Assembly (NCBI GenBank): GCA_964498075.1
Contig: CAZCGA010000033.1
Span: 1 to 53,237 of the forward strand
DNA: 53,237 nucleotides
Reading direction: 5' to 3'
Source of the DNA: CAZCGA01 sp964498075
GTDB lineage: Bacteria; Desulfobacterota; Binatia; HRBIN30
Shown here: piece after piece, positions 33,757 to 41,813 of the stretch
Layout: every line of letters begins with the position of its first letter
Numbering within the stretch: position 1 is the first letter of the stretch
Notes under the pieces: generated by a model
What the model was told of the DNA's origin: nothing
Databases searched by the model: none
Seen by the model: the letters and a program-made list of their open reading frames with translations, nothing else
Position numbers and translations under genes: made by a program

Positions 33757-34929
33757 GTGAGCAGCCCTCACCCCGACCCTCTCCCAGAGGGCCAGGGAGA
33801 AGAACGGAATTGTATCCCTCCGCGCCAGCCGCTCACCATCCTCCACGTCGACCCGGAGCGCGCCTGGGGCGGCGGGCAGGCGCAGCTGGTGGAACTGAGT
33901 CGTTATCTCGCCGGACGAGGCCATCAGCAGGTGGTGGCGTGCCGACCGGACGGCGCGTTGCGCCCGGTGCTGCAGGCGCACCGCATCGCGGTGTCCGACC
34001 TGCGCACCAGCAACGACATCGACGTGCGCGCGGCGTGGCAGCTGCGCGGGTTGCTGGCGGGGCGCCACTTCGACGTCGTGCACTTCCACACGGCACGGGC
34101 ACACGCCTTGGCCCCGTGGCTGCCGCGCCGGCGCAGCCGCTTCATCGTGTCGCGGCTGATGGACTATGCGCCGCGCTTCAAGCCGCGCGTACGCTACCTG
34201 TACAACCAGTGCGTCGACGGCGTCATCGCCATCTCGCAGGCCATTGCCGACGTCCTGGTAGCTGCGGGCGTCGATCGGCGACGCATACGGGTGATTCATC
34301 TGGGGATCGATTGCAGCCGCTTCGAGAACGTCCGCGTTCACCGCGACGACGTGCGCAAAGAGTGGGGTACCGCGGTCAGCGACCTGGTGCTATTCACCGC
34401 AGCCGTGCTCGAGCCGCGCAAGGGGCATCAGGTCCTGCTCGACGCCTTTGCCGAGCTCTGCCGCGACGGCGCGCCGCGGCGCTGGGTCATCTGCGGCGAC
34501 GGGTCCTTGCGCCAGCAGCTGCAGGAGGCGACGGCGGCGCGTGGCCTTGCACCGCGCGTCGTCTTCACCGGCTTTTCGTCGGCGGTGCCGCGGCTCCTCT
34601 CGGGCGCCGACGCGTTCGTGCTGCCGTCATTGCATGAAGGGCTGGGCATCGCAGCGATGGAAGCGATGGCGGCTGGGTTGCCGGTCATCGCTAGCCGTGT
34701 GGGCGGCCTGCCCGAAATCGTCGTCGACGGTGAGACCGGCTTCCTCGTTCCTGCAGGCGATGCGGCAGCACTCGTGTCCGCGATCCGCCGCGTCGCCGGC
34801 GATCCCCGCGCGGCGCACGAAATGGGGCGGCTCGGGCGCCTGCGCGTGCTCGATCGTTTCACGAGCACGACCATGGCCGCCGCCGTCGAAGGTTACTACG
34901 ATGACCTGCTTGGACGGCGGCCACGGTGA
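33757..34929 (+). CDS. Glycosyltransferase family 4 protein with repeat-derived N-terminus
   Basis: A GT-B glycosyltransferase of about 390 residues. The domain starts at LTILHVDPERAWGGGQAQ, with DVVHFHTARAHALAPW, VLEPRKGHQVLLDAF, LPSLHEGLGIAAMEAM and GLPVIASRVGGLPEIV (donor-site E-x7-E). No ATG lies near the domain. The GTG at 33757, preceded by a GGGGGACGGAG ribosome site, is the best start, and it makes the first 20 or so residues come from a palindromic repeat (33765-33800). An ATG further upstream overlaps the fusion gene and is less likely. The gene converges with a GT2-type gene 40 bases on. Confidence 0.82.
   Translation: MSSPHPDPLPEGQGEERNCIPPRQPLTILHVDPERAWGGGQAQLVELSRYLAGRGHQQVVACRPDGALRPVLQAHRIAVSDLRTSNDIDVRAAWQLRGLLAGRHFDVVHFHTARAHALAPWLPRRRSRFIVSRLMDYAPRFKPRVRYLYNQCVDGVIAISQAIADVLVAAGVDRRRIRVIHLGIDCSRFENVRVHRDDVRKEWGTAVSDLVLFTAAVLEPRKGHQVLLDAFAELCRDGAPRRWVICGDGSLRQQLQEATAARGLAPRVVFTGFSSAVPRLLSGADAFVLPSLHEGLGIAAMEAMAAGLPVIASRVGGLPEIVVDGETGFLVPAGDAAALVSAIRRVAGDPRAAHEMGRLGRLRVLDRFTSTTMAAAVEGYYDDLLGRRPR
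33765..33800. repeat. Second copy of the CCCTCACCCC palindromic repeat, at a gene start
   Basis: CCCTCACCCCGACCCTCTCC followed by CAGAGGGCCAGGGAGA is a diverged copy of the repeat at 29256-29290. It lies between the WbpB-WbpD fusion and the glycosyltransferase domain and is probably read as the first residues of the latter (SSPHPDPLPEGQGEE). Confidence 0.6.
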
Positions 34930-34969
34930 CGGCGCACGCCCGAGACGCCTGTGCCAGCTGCTCCTCAGC

Positions 34970-35851
34970 CTACAAACGCAGGAGAATGTAATTGCGATGC
35001 TCGCCGAGTCGGAAGCCCAGGATGTGGTTTTCGATGAACGAGAGAAGGAGGTTGCCGAGCTTGTCGTGGCGATGGAACGAGCTGCGCGTCGGCCGTATCT
35101 GCCAGTTCTTTTCAGCGATGCGCCGGGCCATGACGCGCGGATGGGTGCCGGTGAAGCGTGCCCGGCCCCAGAGCCGACCGAAATCGAACTCCGCGTCGAG
35201 GTCGGGGGTGCCCTTGCGGGCTTCCTCGACGCCGGCGTGCACCGAGCTGAGCGCGAACGACTTGCGGGTCATCTGGCGCGGCGGCCGTACCCACCCGTAG
35301 TGATAGATCTCGGCGTTGGCCAACGCGACGTGCAGCTTCCGGCCGTTGCGGCGGAACCCTTGCGCGCTCTTCCACGAGCGGACGCCGATCCCCGTCCGCA
35401 CGGCGCGGACCTCGCGGCGGTACCAGCCGTGTGCCGCCTGATAATGGTCGTAGTCGCCGAAGAAGTGCTTGTAGTCGAAGAGCAAGCCTTCGACGCGCGG
35501 GTTGCGGAGGTGAGTCAGCATCCGTTCGACGATAACCGGCAAGTCGCGCTCATGGACCACTTCGTCGGCCTGGACGTAGAAAGCCCAATCCCCGGTGCAG
35601 GCGTCGAGCGCGATGTTCGTCTGCTGCGCGTTGCTGGCGCCGTGCACGAACTGGCTCGGGTCCCACACTGTTTCGATGACGTTGATCTTCGGATCGTTGA
35701 TCCGGCGGATCAGCTCGGTGGTCCCGTCGGTGGAATCGCCGGCGGCGACGACGAGCTCATCACAGATGGGGAGGATCGAGGTGATCGATTCCACCACCGG
35801 GTAGTAGAGCTCGATGGCGTTGCGCACGAAGGTGAAGCCGCTGACCTTCAT
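34970..35851 (-). CDS. Glycosyltransferase family 2-like protein
   Basis: A 293-residue protein beginning MKVSGFTFVRNAIELYYPVV and continuing SILPICDELVVAAGDSTDGT, the nucleotide-binding start of GT-A family 2 enzymes. WAFYVQADEVVHERDL contains the DxD-like acidic motif (QADE) that holds the metal and nucleotide-sugar. The C-terminal half (HYGWVRPPRQMTRK) is typical of a subgroup annotated as glycosyltransferase family 2. A much longer reading frame extends upstream on this strand, but its upstream part is only the shadow of the kinase and yicC genes, so the start at 35851 is used. No membrane helix is visible. Confidence 0.82.
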   Translation of the reverse strand: MKVSGFTFVRNAIELYYPVVESITSILPICDELVVAAGDSTDGTTELIRRINDPKINVIETVWDPSQFVHGASNAQQTNIALDACTGDWAFYVQADEVVHERDLPVIVERMLTHLRNPRVEGLLFDYKHFFGDYDHYQAAHGWYRREVRAVRTGIGVRSWKSAQGFRRNGRKLHVALANAEIYHYGWVRPPRQMTRKSFALSSVHAGVEEARKGTPDLDAEFDFGRLWGRARFTGTHPRVMARRIAEKNWQIRPTRSSFHRHDKLGNLLLSFIENHILGFRLGEHRNYILLRL

Positions 35852-35944
35852 CGGCGCGATGTTGGGCGGTGCCGAAGGGCCAGTCAAGGCCCGCATCGCC
35901 AACGCGTTGACCTTTGCGGACCCCTCCGATATGCGCCTGCCGTC

Positions 35945-36964
35945 ATGAAGACACCGAAGGCCCGGCCTGCCGTCCGGCCGCGCGATCCGCGCCGGCACGC
36001 CAGCGCGCTGATTCGCCGCTTCCGCACCGTGCGCTTGCTGGTCGTCGGCGATCTCATGCTCGACCAGTTCATCTGGGGGCGGGTCGATCGCATTTCGCCG
36101 GAGGCGCCGGTGCCCGTAGTGCAGGTGACCCGCGAGAGCGTTCACCTGGGCGGCGCAGCCAACGTGGTGCACAACATCTGCGCCTTGGGCGGGCACGCCA
36201 CGGCGTGCGGCGTCGTCGGCCGCGACGCCGCTGGCCGGCGCGTCGTCGACGAGTTGAAGCGCATCGGGGCAAAGACCGCCGGGGTCACGGCGTCGCGCGG
36301 CGCCCTCACCATCCGCAAGACCCGGATCATCGCGCACAACCAGCAGGTGGTGCGCTTCGATCGCGAGCCGACCGACCACAGCAGTGGCGCCGCCGGACGC
36401 GTCGCCCGCTTTCTCGAACGGCATGCCCGCGACTTCGACGCGGTGGTGGTGTCGGACTACGGCAAGGGTGTGATCACACCCGAGCTGTTGAAAATGCTCA
36501 GCACGGTGCGGGAGCGGCGGCCGTTTCGATTGATCGTGGATCCGAAGAAGCCCAACTTCCCGCACTACCGCGGCATCACCCTGGCGACGCCCAACCAGCT
36601 CGAAGCGTCGGATGCCGCGGGCGTCGAGATCCGGGATGCTGCCAGCTTGCGGATCGCGGGACAACGCCTGCTCGACCGCTGGGACGCAGAGGCCATTCTC
36701 ATGACCCGTGGCGCGCAGGGCTTGACCTTGTTCACTCGGGACGGCCGTGTGCGCCACTTCCCGACGGTGGCGCGACAGGTGTACGACGTCACCGGCGCCG
36801 GCGACACCGTCCTGGCAACCTGTGCGTTGGCGCTCGCTGCGGGTGCGGGTTTGGATGAAGCCGCCTTCCTCGCCAATCACGCGGCGGGTGTGGTGATCGG
36901 CAAGCTCGGCACCGCCACGCTCAGCGCACCAGAGCTTTGGGAAGCAGTGAAGAGTGACCCGTGA
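35945..36964 (+). CDS. rfaE1: D-glycero-beta-D-manno-heptose-7-phosphate kinase (RfaE1/HldE N-domain)
   Basis: A 339-residue PfkB-family kinase. The RfaE signature is clear: VVGDLMLDQFIWGRVDRISP followed by EAPVPVVQV. Later come GGAANVVHNICALGG, VVSDYGKGVITP, IVDPKKPNFPHYRG (sugar-phosphate region) and the ATP/catalytic motif DVTGAGDTVLATCALALA with the catalytic Asp. It lacks the C-terminal adenylyltransferase domain of E. coli HldE, so a separate RfaE2 would be needed. It phosphorylates heptose-7-phosphate at C1 in ADP-heptose synthesis for lipopolysaccharide core. That indicates a Gram-negative envelope. The N-terminus carries an extra basic leader of about 25 residues. Confidence 0.92.
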   Translation: MKTPKARPAVRPRDPRRHASALIRRFRTVRLLVVGDLMLDQFIWGRVDRISPEAPVPVVQVTRESVHLGGAANVVHNICALGGHATACGVVGRDAAGRRVVDELKRIGAKTAGVTASRGALTIRKTRIIAHNQQVVRFDREPTDHSSGAAGRVARFLERHARDFDAVVVSDYGKGVITPELLKMLSTVRERRPFRLIVDPKKPNFPHYRGITLATPNQLEASDAAGVEIRDAASLRIAGQRLLDRWDAEAILMTRGAQGLTLFTRDGRVRHFPTVARQVYDVTGAGDTVLATCALALAAGAGLDEAAFLANHAAGVVIGKLGTATLSAPELWEAVKSDP

Positions 36965-36979
36965 CAACCTGAGGTGTGT

Positions 36980-37855
36980 ATGCGGAGCATGACGGGATTC
37001 GGGCAGGCCAGCTGGCAAGGCAAGGGGTGCAAGATCAGCGTCGAGGTGCGCAGCGTCAACCAGCGCTTTCTCGAAGCCCGCTTGAACCTGCCGCGCGAGT
37101 ACTTGCAGTGGGAGGCCGAGCTGCGCCAAGTCGTGCAGGCCGAAGTCGCCCGCGGCAAGGTCGACGTCAACCTCAATCGGACCGGCCCGCTGGCGAGCGA
37201 TTTCGTGGTGGAGGTCAACACGCGCCTCGGGCGCGCCTACGTCGATGGCTGGCGCAAGCTGCAAAAGGCGTTGCACCTCGGCGGCGACGTCGACCTTCAG
37301 TTCCTGCTCGGGCGCCCCGACCTGGTGCGCATCGGCGAGCGCCGCAGCGAACCGGCGGGCGAGCTGCGGCAGGTCCAGCGGGTGCTGCGGCAGGCCTTGC
37401 GCACCTTCAATCGGGAACGTGAGCGCGAGGGACGCGTGCTGGCTGCCGACATGCGGCAACGGGTCACGTCGCTCACCAGTCTGGCGCAACGGATGCGCAC
37501 GCGCGCCGCGGCCGCGGCGCCGGAGATGACGGCGCGGCTGCGCCAGCGGCTGCAGGCGCTGCTGGAGACCGCGACGGTCAACGAGGAGCGGTTGGCGCAG
37601 GAGGTTGCCCTGCTGGTGGCGCGCGGCGACGTCACCGAAGAGCTGGTCCGTTTGGAGAGCCACCTCGACGCGCTGGCCGGGCTGTGCCGCAGCCGTGAGC
37701 CGGTGGGCAAGCGCATCGACTTCCTGCTGCAAGAGATCCATCGGGAAGTGAATACGATCGCGTCGAAGAGCAACGATCTGAACATCACGGATCTCACCCT
37801 CGAAGCCCGCAGCGAGATCGAGAAGGTGCGCGAGCAGGTGCAGAACATAGAATGA
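36980..37855 (+). CDS. yicC: YicC-family endoribonuclease
   Basis: A 291-residue protein with the YicC layout: RSMTGFGQASWQGKGCKISV at the N-terminus and a C-terminal block RIDFLLQEIHREVNTIASKS then ITDLTLEARSEIEKVREQVQ. YicC proteins have been shown to be RNases acting on small RNAs in E. coli. In many bacteria yicC heads a run with gmk, rpoZ and spoT; here the next gene is an archaeal-type CMP kinase and then rel. The ATG at 36980 is favoured; an in-frame GTG two codons earlier is possible. It follows the kinase gene by 15 bases. Confidence 0.92.
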   Translation: MRSMTGFGQASWQGKGCKISVEVRSVNQRFLEARLNLPREYLQWEAELRQVVQAEVARGKVDVNLNRTGPLASDFVVEVNTRLGRAYVDGWRKLQKALHLGGDVDLQFLLGRPDLVRIGERRSEPAGELRQVQRVLRQALRTFNREREREGRVLAADMRQRVTSLTSLAQRMRTRAAAAAPEMTARLRQRLQALLETATVNEERLAQEVALLVARGDVTEELVRLESHLDALAGLCRSREPVGKRIDFLLQEIHREVNTIASKSNDLNITDLTLEARSEIEKVREQVQNIE

Positions 37856-37861
37856 GCCCAA

Positions 37862-37936
37862 AGCTCAGAGCTGAAAGTCGAAAGCCGGGGACGAAACTAG
37901 TCTGGCTTTGAACTTTCAGCTTTCCCGCTTTGAGCT
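37862..37936. repeat. Long hairpin between yicC and cmk
   Basis: AGCTGAAAGTCGAAAGCC at 37869-37886 pairs with GGCTTTGAACTTTCAGCT at 37904-37921 (16 of 18 bp), with a 17-base loop. AGCTCA at 37862-37867 can also pair with TGAGCT at 37931-37936. No T-run follows. It may be a palindromic repeat element or a processing site rather than an intrinsic terminator. Confidence 0.55.
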
Positions 37937-37966
37937 GTCGTCGCGATCCCGCTAGTATCAGTGTGC

Positions 37967-38527
37967 ATGCTGATCACGATCTCCGGCCTTCCTGGGAGCG
38001 GTAAAACCACGGTCGCCCGGCTGCTGGCGCAGCGGCTCGGAGTGCCGCACATTTACGCCGGCGATCTCTACCGCAGTGAGGCGATGCGACGCGGGGTGTC
38101 TTTGGAGCAGTTCAACGCGCTGTCGGAGAAGGACCATTCCATCGATCGGGCGTTGGACGCCAAGATGGCGGAGTACGCCCGGCAGGGTGGTGTCGTCCTG
38201 GAAGGCCGCTTGGCCGGATTCATTGCCGAGCAGGAACACGTCGATGCGCTGAAGGTCTGGCTGACGGCAAGCGACGCGGTGTGCGCCCAGCGGGTGGCAC
38301 AACGCGAGGGCAAGGACTGGCACACGGTGCTGGCGCTGAACCGCGACCGCCAGGGCTCCGATGCGCGGCGCTACCGCGAGATCTACGGCTTCGACCTGAA
38401 CGACACCTCGCTCTACGACCTCATCCTCACCAGTGACGACCAACAACCGGAGGCGCTCGCGGAGCGCATTCTGGCGCGCGCCCACGAGCGCTTCGGCCAC
38501 GCCACCGGGCGCGCCGCACGTTCATGA
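37967..38527 (+). CDS. cmk: Cytidylate kinase, archaeal type
   Basis: A 186-residue P-loop nucleoside-monophosphate kinase. The Walker A is MLITISGLPGSGKTTVARLL. The blocks HIYAGDLYRSEAMRRGV, LEQFNALSEKDHSID, VVLEGRLAGFIA, REGKDWHTVLALNRDR and RRYREIYGFDLNDTSLYDL follow the archaeal-type CMP kinase pattern (short LID, RLAG segment), and not the bacterial Cmk with its long NMP-binding insert. It would phosphorylate CMP or dCMP to the diphosphate. A hairpin precedes it. Its stop overlaps the ATG of rel as ATGA, so the two are translationally coupled. Archaeal-type Cmk also occurs in scattered bacteria, so a recent transfer is not implied. Confidence 0.85.
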   Translation: MLITISGLPGSGKTTVARLLAQRLGVPHIYAGDLYRSEAMRRGVSLEQFNALSEKDHSIDRALDAKMAEYARQGGVVLEGRLAGFIAEQEHVDALKVWLTASDAVCAQRVAQREGKDWHTVLALNRDRQGSDARRYREIYGFDLNDTSLYDLILTSDDQQPEALAERILARAHERFGHATGRAARS

Positions 38528-40668
38528 ACCTGAACGGCCTGATCGAGCGCATCCGCAACTACGACGGTGGCGCGGACATCGACCTGATCGCACGCGCCTA
38601 CGACTTCTCTGCCGCGGTGCACAAGGGCCAGCGGCGGGCCTCCGGCGAGCCGTACCTGACGCATCCGCTGGAGGTCGCCGGACTGATCGCCGATCTGAAG
38701 CTCGACGTACCCAGCGTCGCCACCGGGCTCCTGCACGACACCGTCGAGGATACGCTGACCACGCTCGGGGAGATCGAGACAAAGTTCGGCAGCGAGATCG
38801 CCGCGCTGGTCGACGGCGTCACCAAGATCAGTCAGATCAACTTCACCAGCCGCGAGGAGAAGCAGGCCGAGAACTTCCGCAAGATGCTCCTCGCCATGGC
38901 GCGCGACATCCGCGTCATCCTGGTGAAGCTCGCCGACCGGACGCACAACATGCGGACGCTGGAATCGTTGCGCCCCGAACGCCAGCACGACATCGCCCAG
39001 GAGACCCTCGACATCTACGCGCCCCTGGCGCACCGGCTCGGCATCTACTGGATGAAGGTCGAGCTGGAAGACAACTCGCTGCGCTACCTGCACCCCGAGG
39101 TGTACTACCAGCTCAAGCGCAACGTCGCCAAGAAGAAGGCGGAGCGCGAACGCTACATCAAGGAAGTCATCGGCATCCTGTCGAAGCGCTTTACGGAAAA
39201 CGACATCGAGGCCGAGGTCACCGGCCGCCCGAAGCACTTCTACTCGATCTACCAGAAGATGCAGGCACAGAACCTGCTGTACGATCAGATCTACGACCTG
39301 GTGGCGTTCCGCGTCGTCGTCGACACGGCGCGCGACTGCTACGCGGCGCTCGGAGTGACCCACGCCGAGTGGAAGCCAATTCCGTCCCGCTTCAAGGACT
39401 ACATCGCGCTGCCGAAGGCGAACATGTACCAGTCGCTGCACACCACCGTGATCGGCCCGTACGGCGAGCGCATGGAGGTGCAGATCCGCACGCACACGAT
39501 GCACCGTGTGGCCGAGTCGGGCATCGCAGCGCACTGGCGCTACAAGGGCGGGCAACGCGTGGCGGAGGAGGATGCCCAACGTTTCACCTGGCTGCGACAG
39601 CTGCTGGAGTGGCAGCAGAACGTGCAAGATCCGCAGGAGTTCCTGCGCTCCGTGAAGGACGACCTGTTCAGCGAGGAGGTCTTCGTCTTCACGCCGCAAG
39701 GCGACCTGCTGAACTTCCCGGAAGGCTCGACGGTCATCGACTTCGCCTACCGCATCCACTCCGAGGTCGGCCAGCACTGCTCCGGAGCGCGGGTGAACGG
39801 TCGGCTGGTGCCGCTGCGCTACCACCTGCACAGCGGCGACACCGTCGAGATCATCACCACGGCGACGCAGACGCCGAGCAAGGACTGGCTCAACTTCGTC
39901 AAGACCAGCCGCGCCCGGCAAAAGGTCCGCAACTGGATCAAGCTGCAGCAACGCACGCGCAGCCTCGCCGTCGGCCGCGAGATCCTCGAGCGCGACCTGA
40001 GCCGCTACCACCTTGATCTGAGCAAGCTCCGCAAGGAGGGCCGGCTCGCGACCGTGGTCAACGAGCTGTCGCAACGCGACGAGGAAACACTGCTGGCCGG
40101 CATCGGCTACGGCAAGATCACCTCCCATCAGGTGCTGGCCAAGCTGCTACCACCGGAGACGCTGCAGCAGCTGCCGCAAGAGGAGAGCACGCTCAAGCGC
40201 CTGTTCCGCAAGATCGCGCGGCAGAACCACGCCGGCGTCCGCGTCAGCGGCGTGGAGGACATGCTGGTCCGCTTCGGCAAATGCTGCGATCCGTTGCCCG
40301 GCGAACGCATCCTCGGGTTCGTGACACGGGGACGCGGGGTCACCGTGCACGCGGTGGATTGCCCGCGCGTGCTCGAGAGCGATCCGCAACGGCGAGTCGA
40401 AGCGGTGTGGGAGGACGGCGCCGCCGGGGCACGGCCGGTGACCGTGGAGGTGATGTGCGTCGACGAGCCCGGCTTGCTGGCGGCGATCAGCAAAGCGATC
40501 AGCTCGGCGGGGATCAACATCAGCCGCGCCCACGTCCGCAGCGTGCCGGACAAGAAGGCGCTCAACCAGTTCGAGGTGGTGGTGAGCAGCGCCGATCAGC
40601 TCAACCGCGTCCTGCGGTCAATCGGCAAGGTGCGCGGAGTGATGAAGGTGGCGCGGGCGCGCGGATAG
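38524..40668 (+). CDS. rel: Bifunctional (p)ppGpp synthetase/hydrolase Rel
   Basis: A 714-residue RelA/SpoT homologue with the complete layout. The HD hydrolase domain is intact (HPLEVAGLIADLKL, GLLHDTVEDTLTTL). The synthetase domain has GRPKHFYSIYQKM, YDLVAFRVVVDTARDCY, RFKDYIALPKANMYQSLHT and MEVQIRTHTMHRVAESGI. The TGS domain is EVFVFTPQGDLLNFPEGST, followed by the central helical region, a zinc-finger/RIS segment with FGKCCDPLPGERILGFVTRG, and a C-terminal ACT domain (VMCVDEPGLLAAISKAI). With both active sites present it should make and degrade (p)ppGpp. It is coupled to cmk by an ATGA overlap and followed by ridA 13 bases on. Confidence 0.96.
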   Translation: MNLNGLIERIRNYDGGADIDLIARAYDFSAAVHKGQRRASGEPYLTHPLEVAGLIADLKLDVPSVATGLLHDTVEDTLTTLGEIETKFGSEIAALVDGVTKISQINFTSREEKQAENFRKMLLAMARDIRVILVKLADRTHNMRTLESLRPERQHDIAQETLDIYAPLAHRLGIYWMKVELEDNSLRYLHPEVYYQLKRNVAKKKAERERYIKEVIGILSKRFTENDIEAEVTGRPKHFYSIYQKMQAQNLLYDQIYDLVAFRVVVDTARDCYAALGVTHAEWKPIPSRFKDYIALPKANMYQSLHTTVIGPYGERMEVQIRTHTMHRVAESGIAAHWRYKGGQRVAEEDAQRFTWLRQLLEWQQNVQDPQEFLRSVKDDLFSEEVFVFTPQGDLLNFPEGSTVIDFAYRIHSEVGQHCSGARVNGRLVPLRYHLHSGDTVEIITTATQTPSKDWLNFVKTSRARQKVRNWIKLQQRTRSLAVGREILERDLSRYHLDLSKLRKEGRLATVVNELSQRDEETLLAGIGYGKITSHQVLAKLLPPETLQQLPQEESTLKRLFRKIARQNHAGVRVSGVEDMLVRFGKCCDPLPGERILGFVTRGRGVTVHAVDCPRVLESDPQRRVEAVWEDGAAGARPVTVEVMCVDEPGLLAAISKAISSAGINISRAHVRSVPDKKALNQFEVVVSSADQLNRVLRSIGKVRGVMKVARARG

Positions 40669-40681
40669 CTGAGGGCCAATC

Positions 40682-41062
40682 ATGAAGAATGCGATCGCCA
40701 CGGACGCCGCGCCGCAAGCCATCGGGCCGTACTCGCAGGCAATGCGCGCCGGCCAGTGGCTGTTTCTCTCCGGCCAGATCGGCCTCGATCCGGCCACCGG
40801 TGAGCTGGTTGCGGGCGGCGTGGTCACCGAAGCCGTCCGCCTCTTGGAGAACCTCCGTGCTGTGCTGAGCGCAGCGGGAGCGTCGCTCGACGCGGTCGTC
40901 CGCACGACGATCTACCTGGTCGATCTCACCGACTTCAGCCACGTCAACCAAGTGTATGCCCGCTTCTTCCAGGCACCGTTCCCGGCGCGCGCCACGGTCG
41001 GGGTTGCCGCCTTGCCACGCGGCGCGCGTATCGAGATCGATGCGATCGCGCTGTTGGATTAG
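40682..41062 (+). CDS. ridA: RidA family reactive intermediate deaminase
   Basis: A 126-residue RidA/YjgF/YER057c/UK114 protein. Signature segments are QAIGPYSQAMRAGQWLFLSG near the N-terminus and PARATVGVAALPRGARIEID near the C-terminus, with the substrate-binding arginine in RIEIDAIA. RidA hydrolyses enamine/imine intermediates made by PLP enzymes, protecting cells from damage. The length is normal for the family. It is placed directly behind rel, a common arrangement, and converges with the ABC transporter ATPase gene 16 bases away. Confidence 0.94.
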   Translation: MKNAIATDAAPQAIGPYSQAMRAGQWLFLSGQIGLDPATGELVAGGVVTEAVRLLENLRAVLSAAGASLDAVVRTTIYLVDLTDFSHVNQVYARFFQAPFPARATVGVAALPRGARIEIDAIALLD

Positions 41063-41078
41063 GGAAGCGACCTCCGCT

Positions 41079-41813
41079 TCACCCGAACGATCGCTCGTAC
41101 TCGGAAACGATTTCCTGCACCGGTCCCGCGGCGCGGATGCGTCCCTCGTCGAGCCACATTGCGTGGCTGCAGTGGCGCTGCAGGAAGGCGCTGTCGTGCG
41201 ACGTCATGACGACCGTCTTGCTCGACGCGGCGAGGGACCGGAAGAAGCTCTCGGCATGTCGCGCAAAGCCGTGGTCGACGTTCGCAAGGACCTCGTCGAA
41301 CACGAGAAAGTCGTTCGGCGTCTGGAAGAAGACGCTGAGCGCCAGCCGCTGCACTTGCCCGATCGACAGATCCATGTGCGGCGCGTAGCGCAGGTGTTCC
41401 AGCTCCGCCAGCCCGAGGATGCCCTCCACCTTGTCCCGCAAGAAGCGCCGGCTCATGCCGCACACCGCGCCGAACAGGAAGATGCTGTCGAGCACCGACA
41501 GCTCGCGCATGAAGCCGACCGAGTAATTGAACAGCGCGCTCGGACTCCCGTCGACCAGCAGCGTGCCCGCGGTCGGCTCATAGATGCCCGTCAGAATCCG
41601 CAAGAGCGTGGTCTTCCCCGAGCCGTTCTTGCCCACCACGGCCAGCTTGTCTCCCTTGAAAACCTCGAAGCTCAGGTCCTTGAGCACCCAGAACTCTTGC
41701 TTCAGCGGATCACCCCGTACCGCGGCGCGCAGGGCACGCAGCGCCGTACGGCGCCGCCGCGGGACGAGAAAGTGCTTCGACAAGCCCTGGGCGCGGACGC
41801 ACGCGGCGCTCAT
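41079..41813 (-). CDS. Polysaccharide ABC transporter ATP-binding protein (Wzt/KpsT-like)
   Basis: A 244-residue ABC ATPase. Walker A is AVVGKNGSGKTTLLRIL, Walker B is FLVFDEVLANVDHGF, and the switch histidine is in MTSHDSAFLQRHC. The signature motif reads LSIGQVQRLALSVF, with isoleucine where LSGGQ has the first glycine; polysaccharide exporters often vary here. Segments VGFMRELSVLDSIFLFGAV and MWLDEGRI fit the Wzt/KpsT/TagH group. It lacks the C-terminal carbohydrate-binding domain of long Wzt proteins, so substrate recognition probably depends on other parts. It overlaps the permease by four bases and forms the last gene of an operon with Hsp70 and GrpE-like genes. Confidence 0.88.
   Translation of the reverse strand: MSAACVRAQGLSKHFLVPRRRRTALRALRAAVRGDPLKQEFWVLKDLSFEVFKGDKLAVVGKNGSGKTTLLRILTGIYEPTAGTLLVDGSPSALFNYSVGFMRELSVLDSIFLFGAVCGMSRRFLRDKVEGILGLAELEHLRYAPHMDLSIGQVQRLALSVFFQTPNDFLVFDEVLANVDHGFARHAESFFRSLAASSKTVVMTSHDSAFLQRHCSHAMWLDEGRIRAAGPVQEIVSEYERSFG

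Noticed and set aside
34970..37861. A 963-codon minus-strand reading frame
   Set aside because: Only its downstream end (34970-35851) resembles a protein, the GT2-type enzyme. The rest is the mirror of the kinase and yicC genes, which show clear family motifs on the plus strand.
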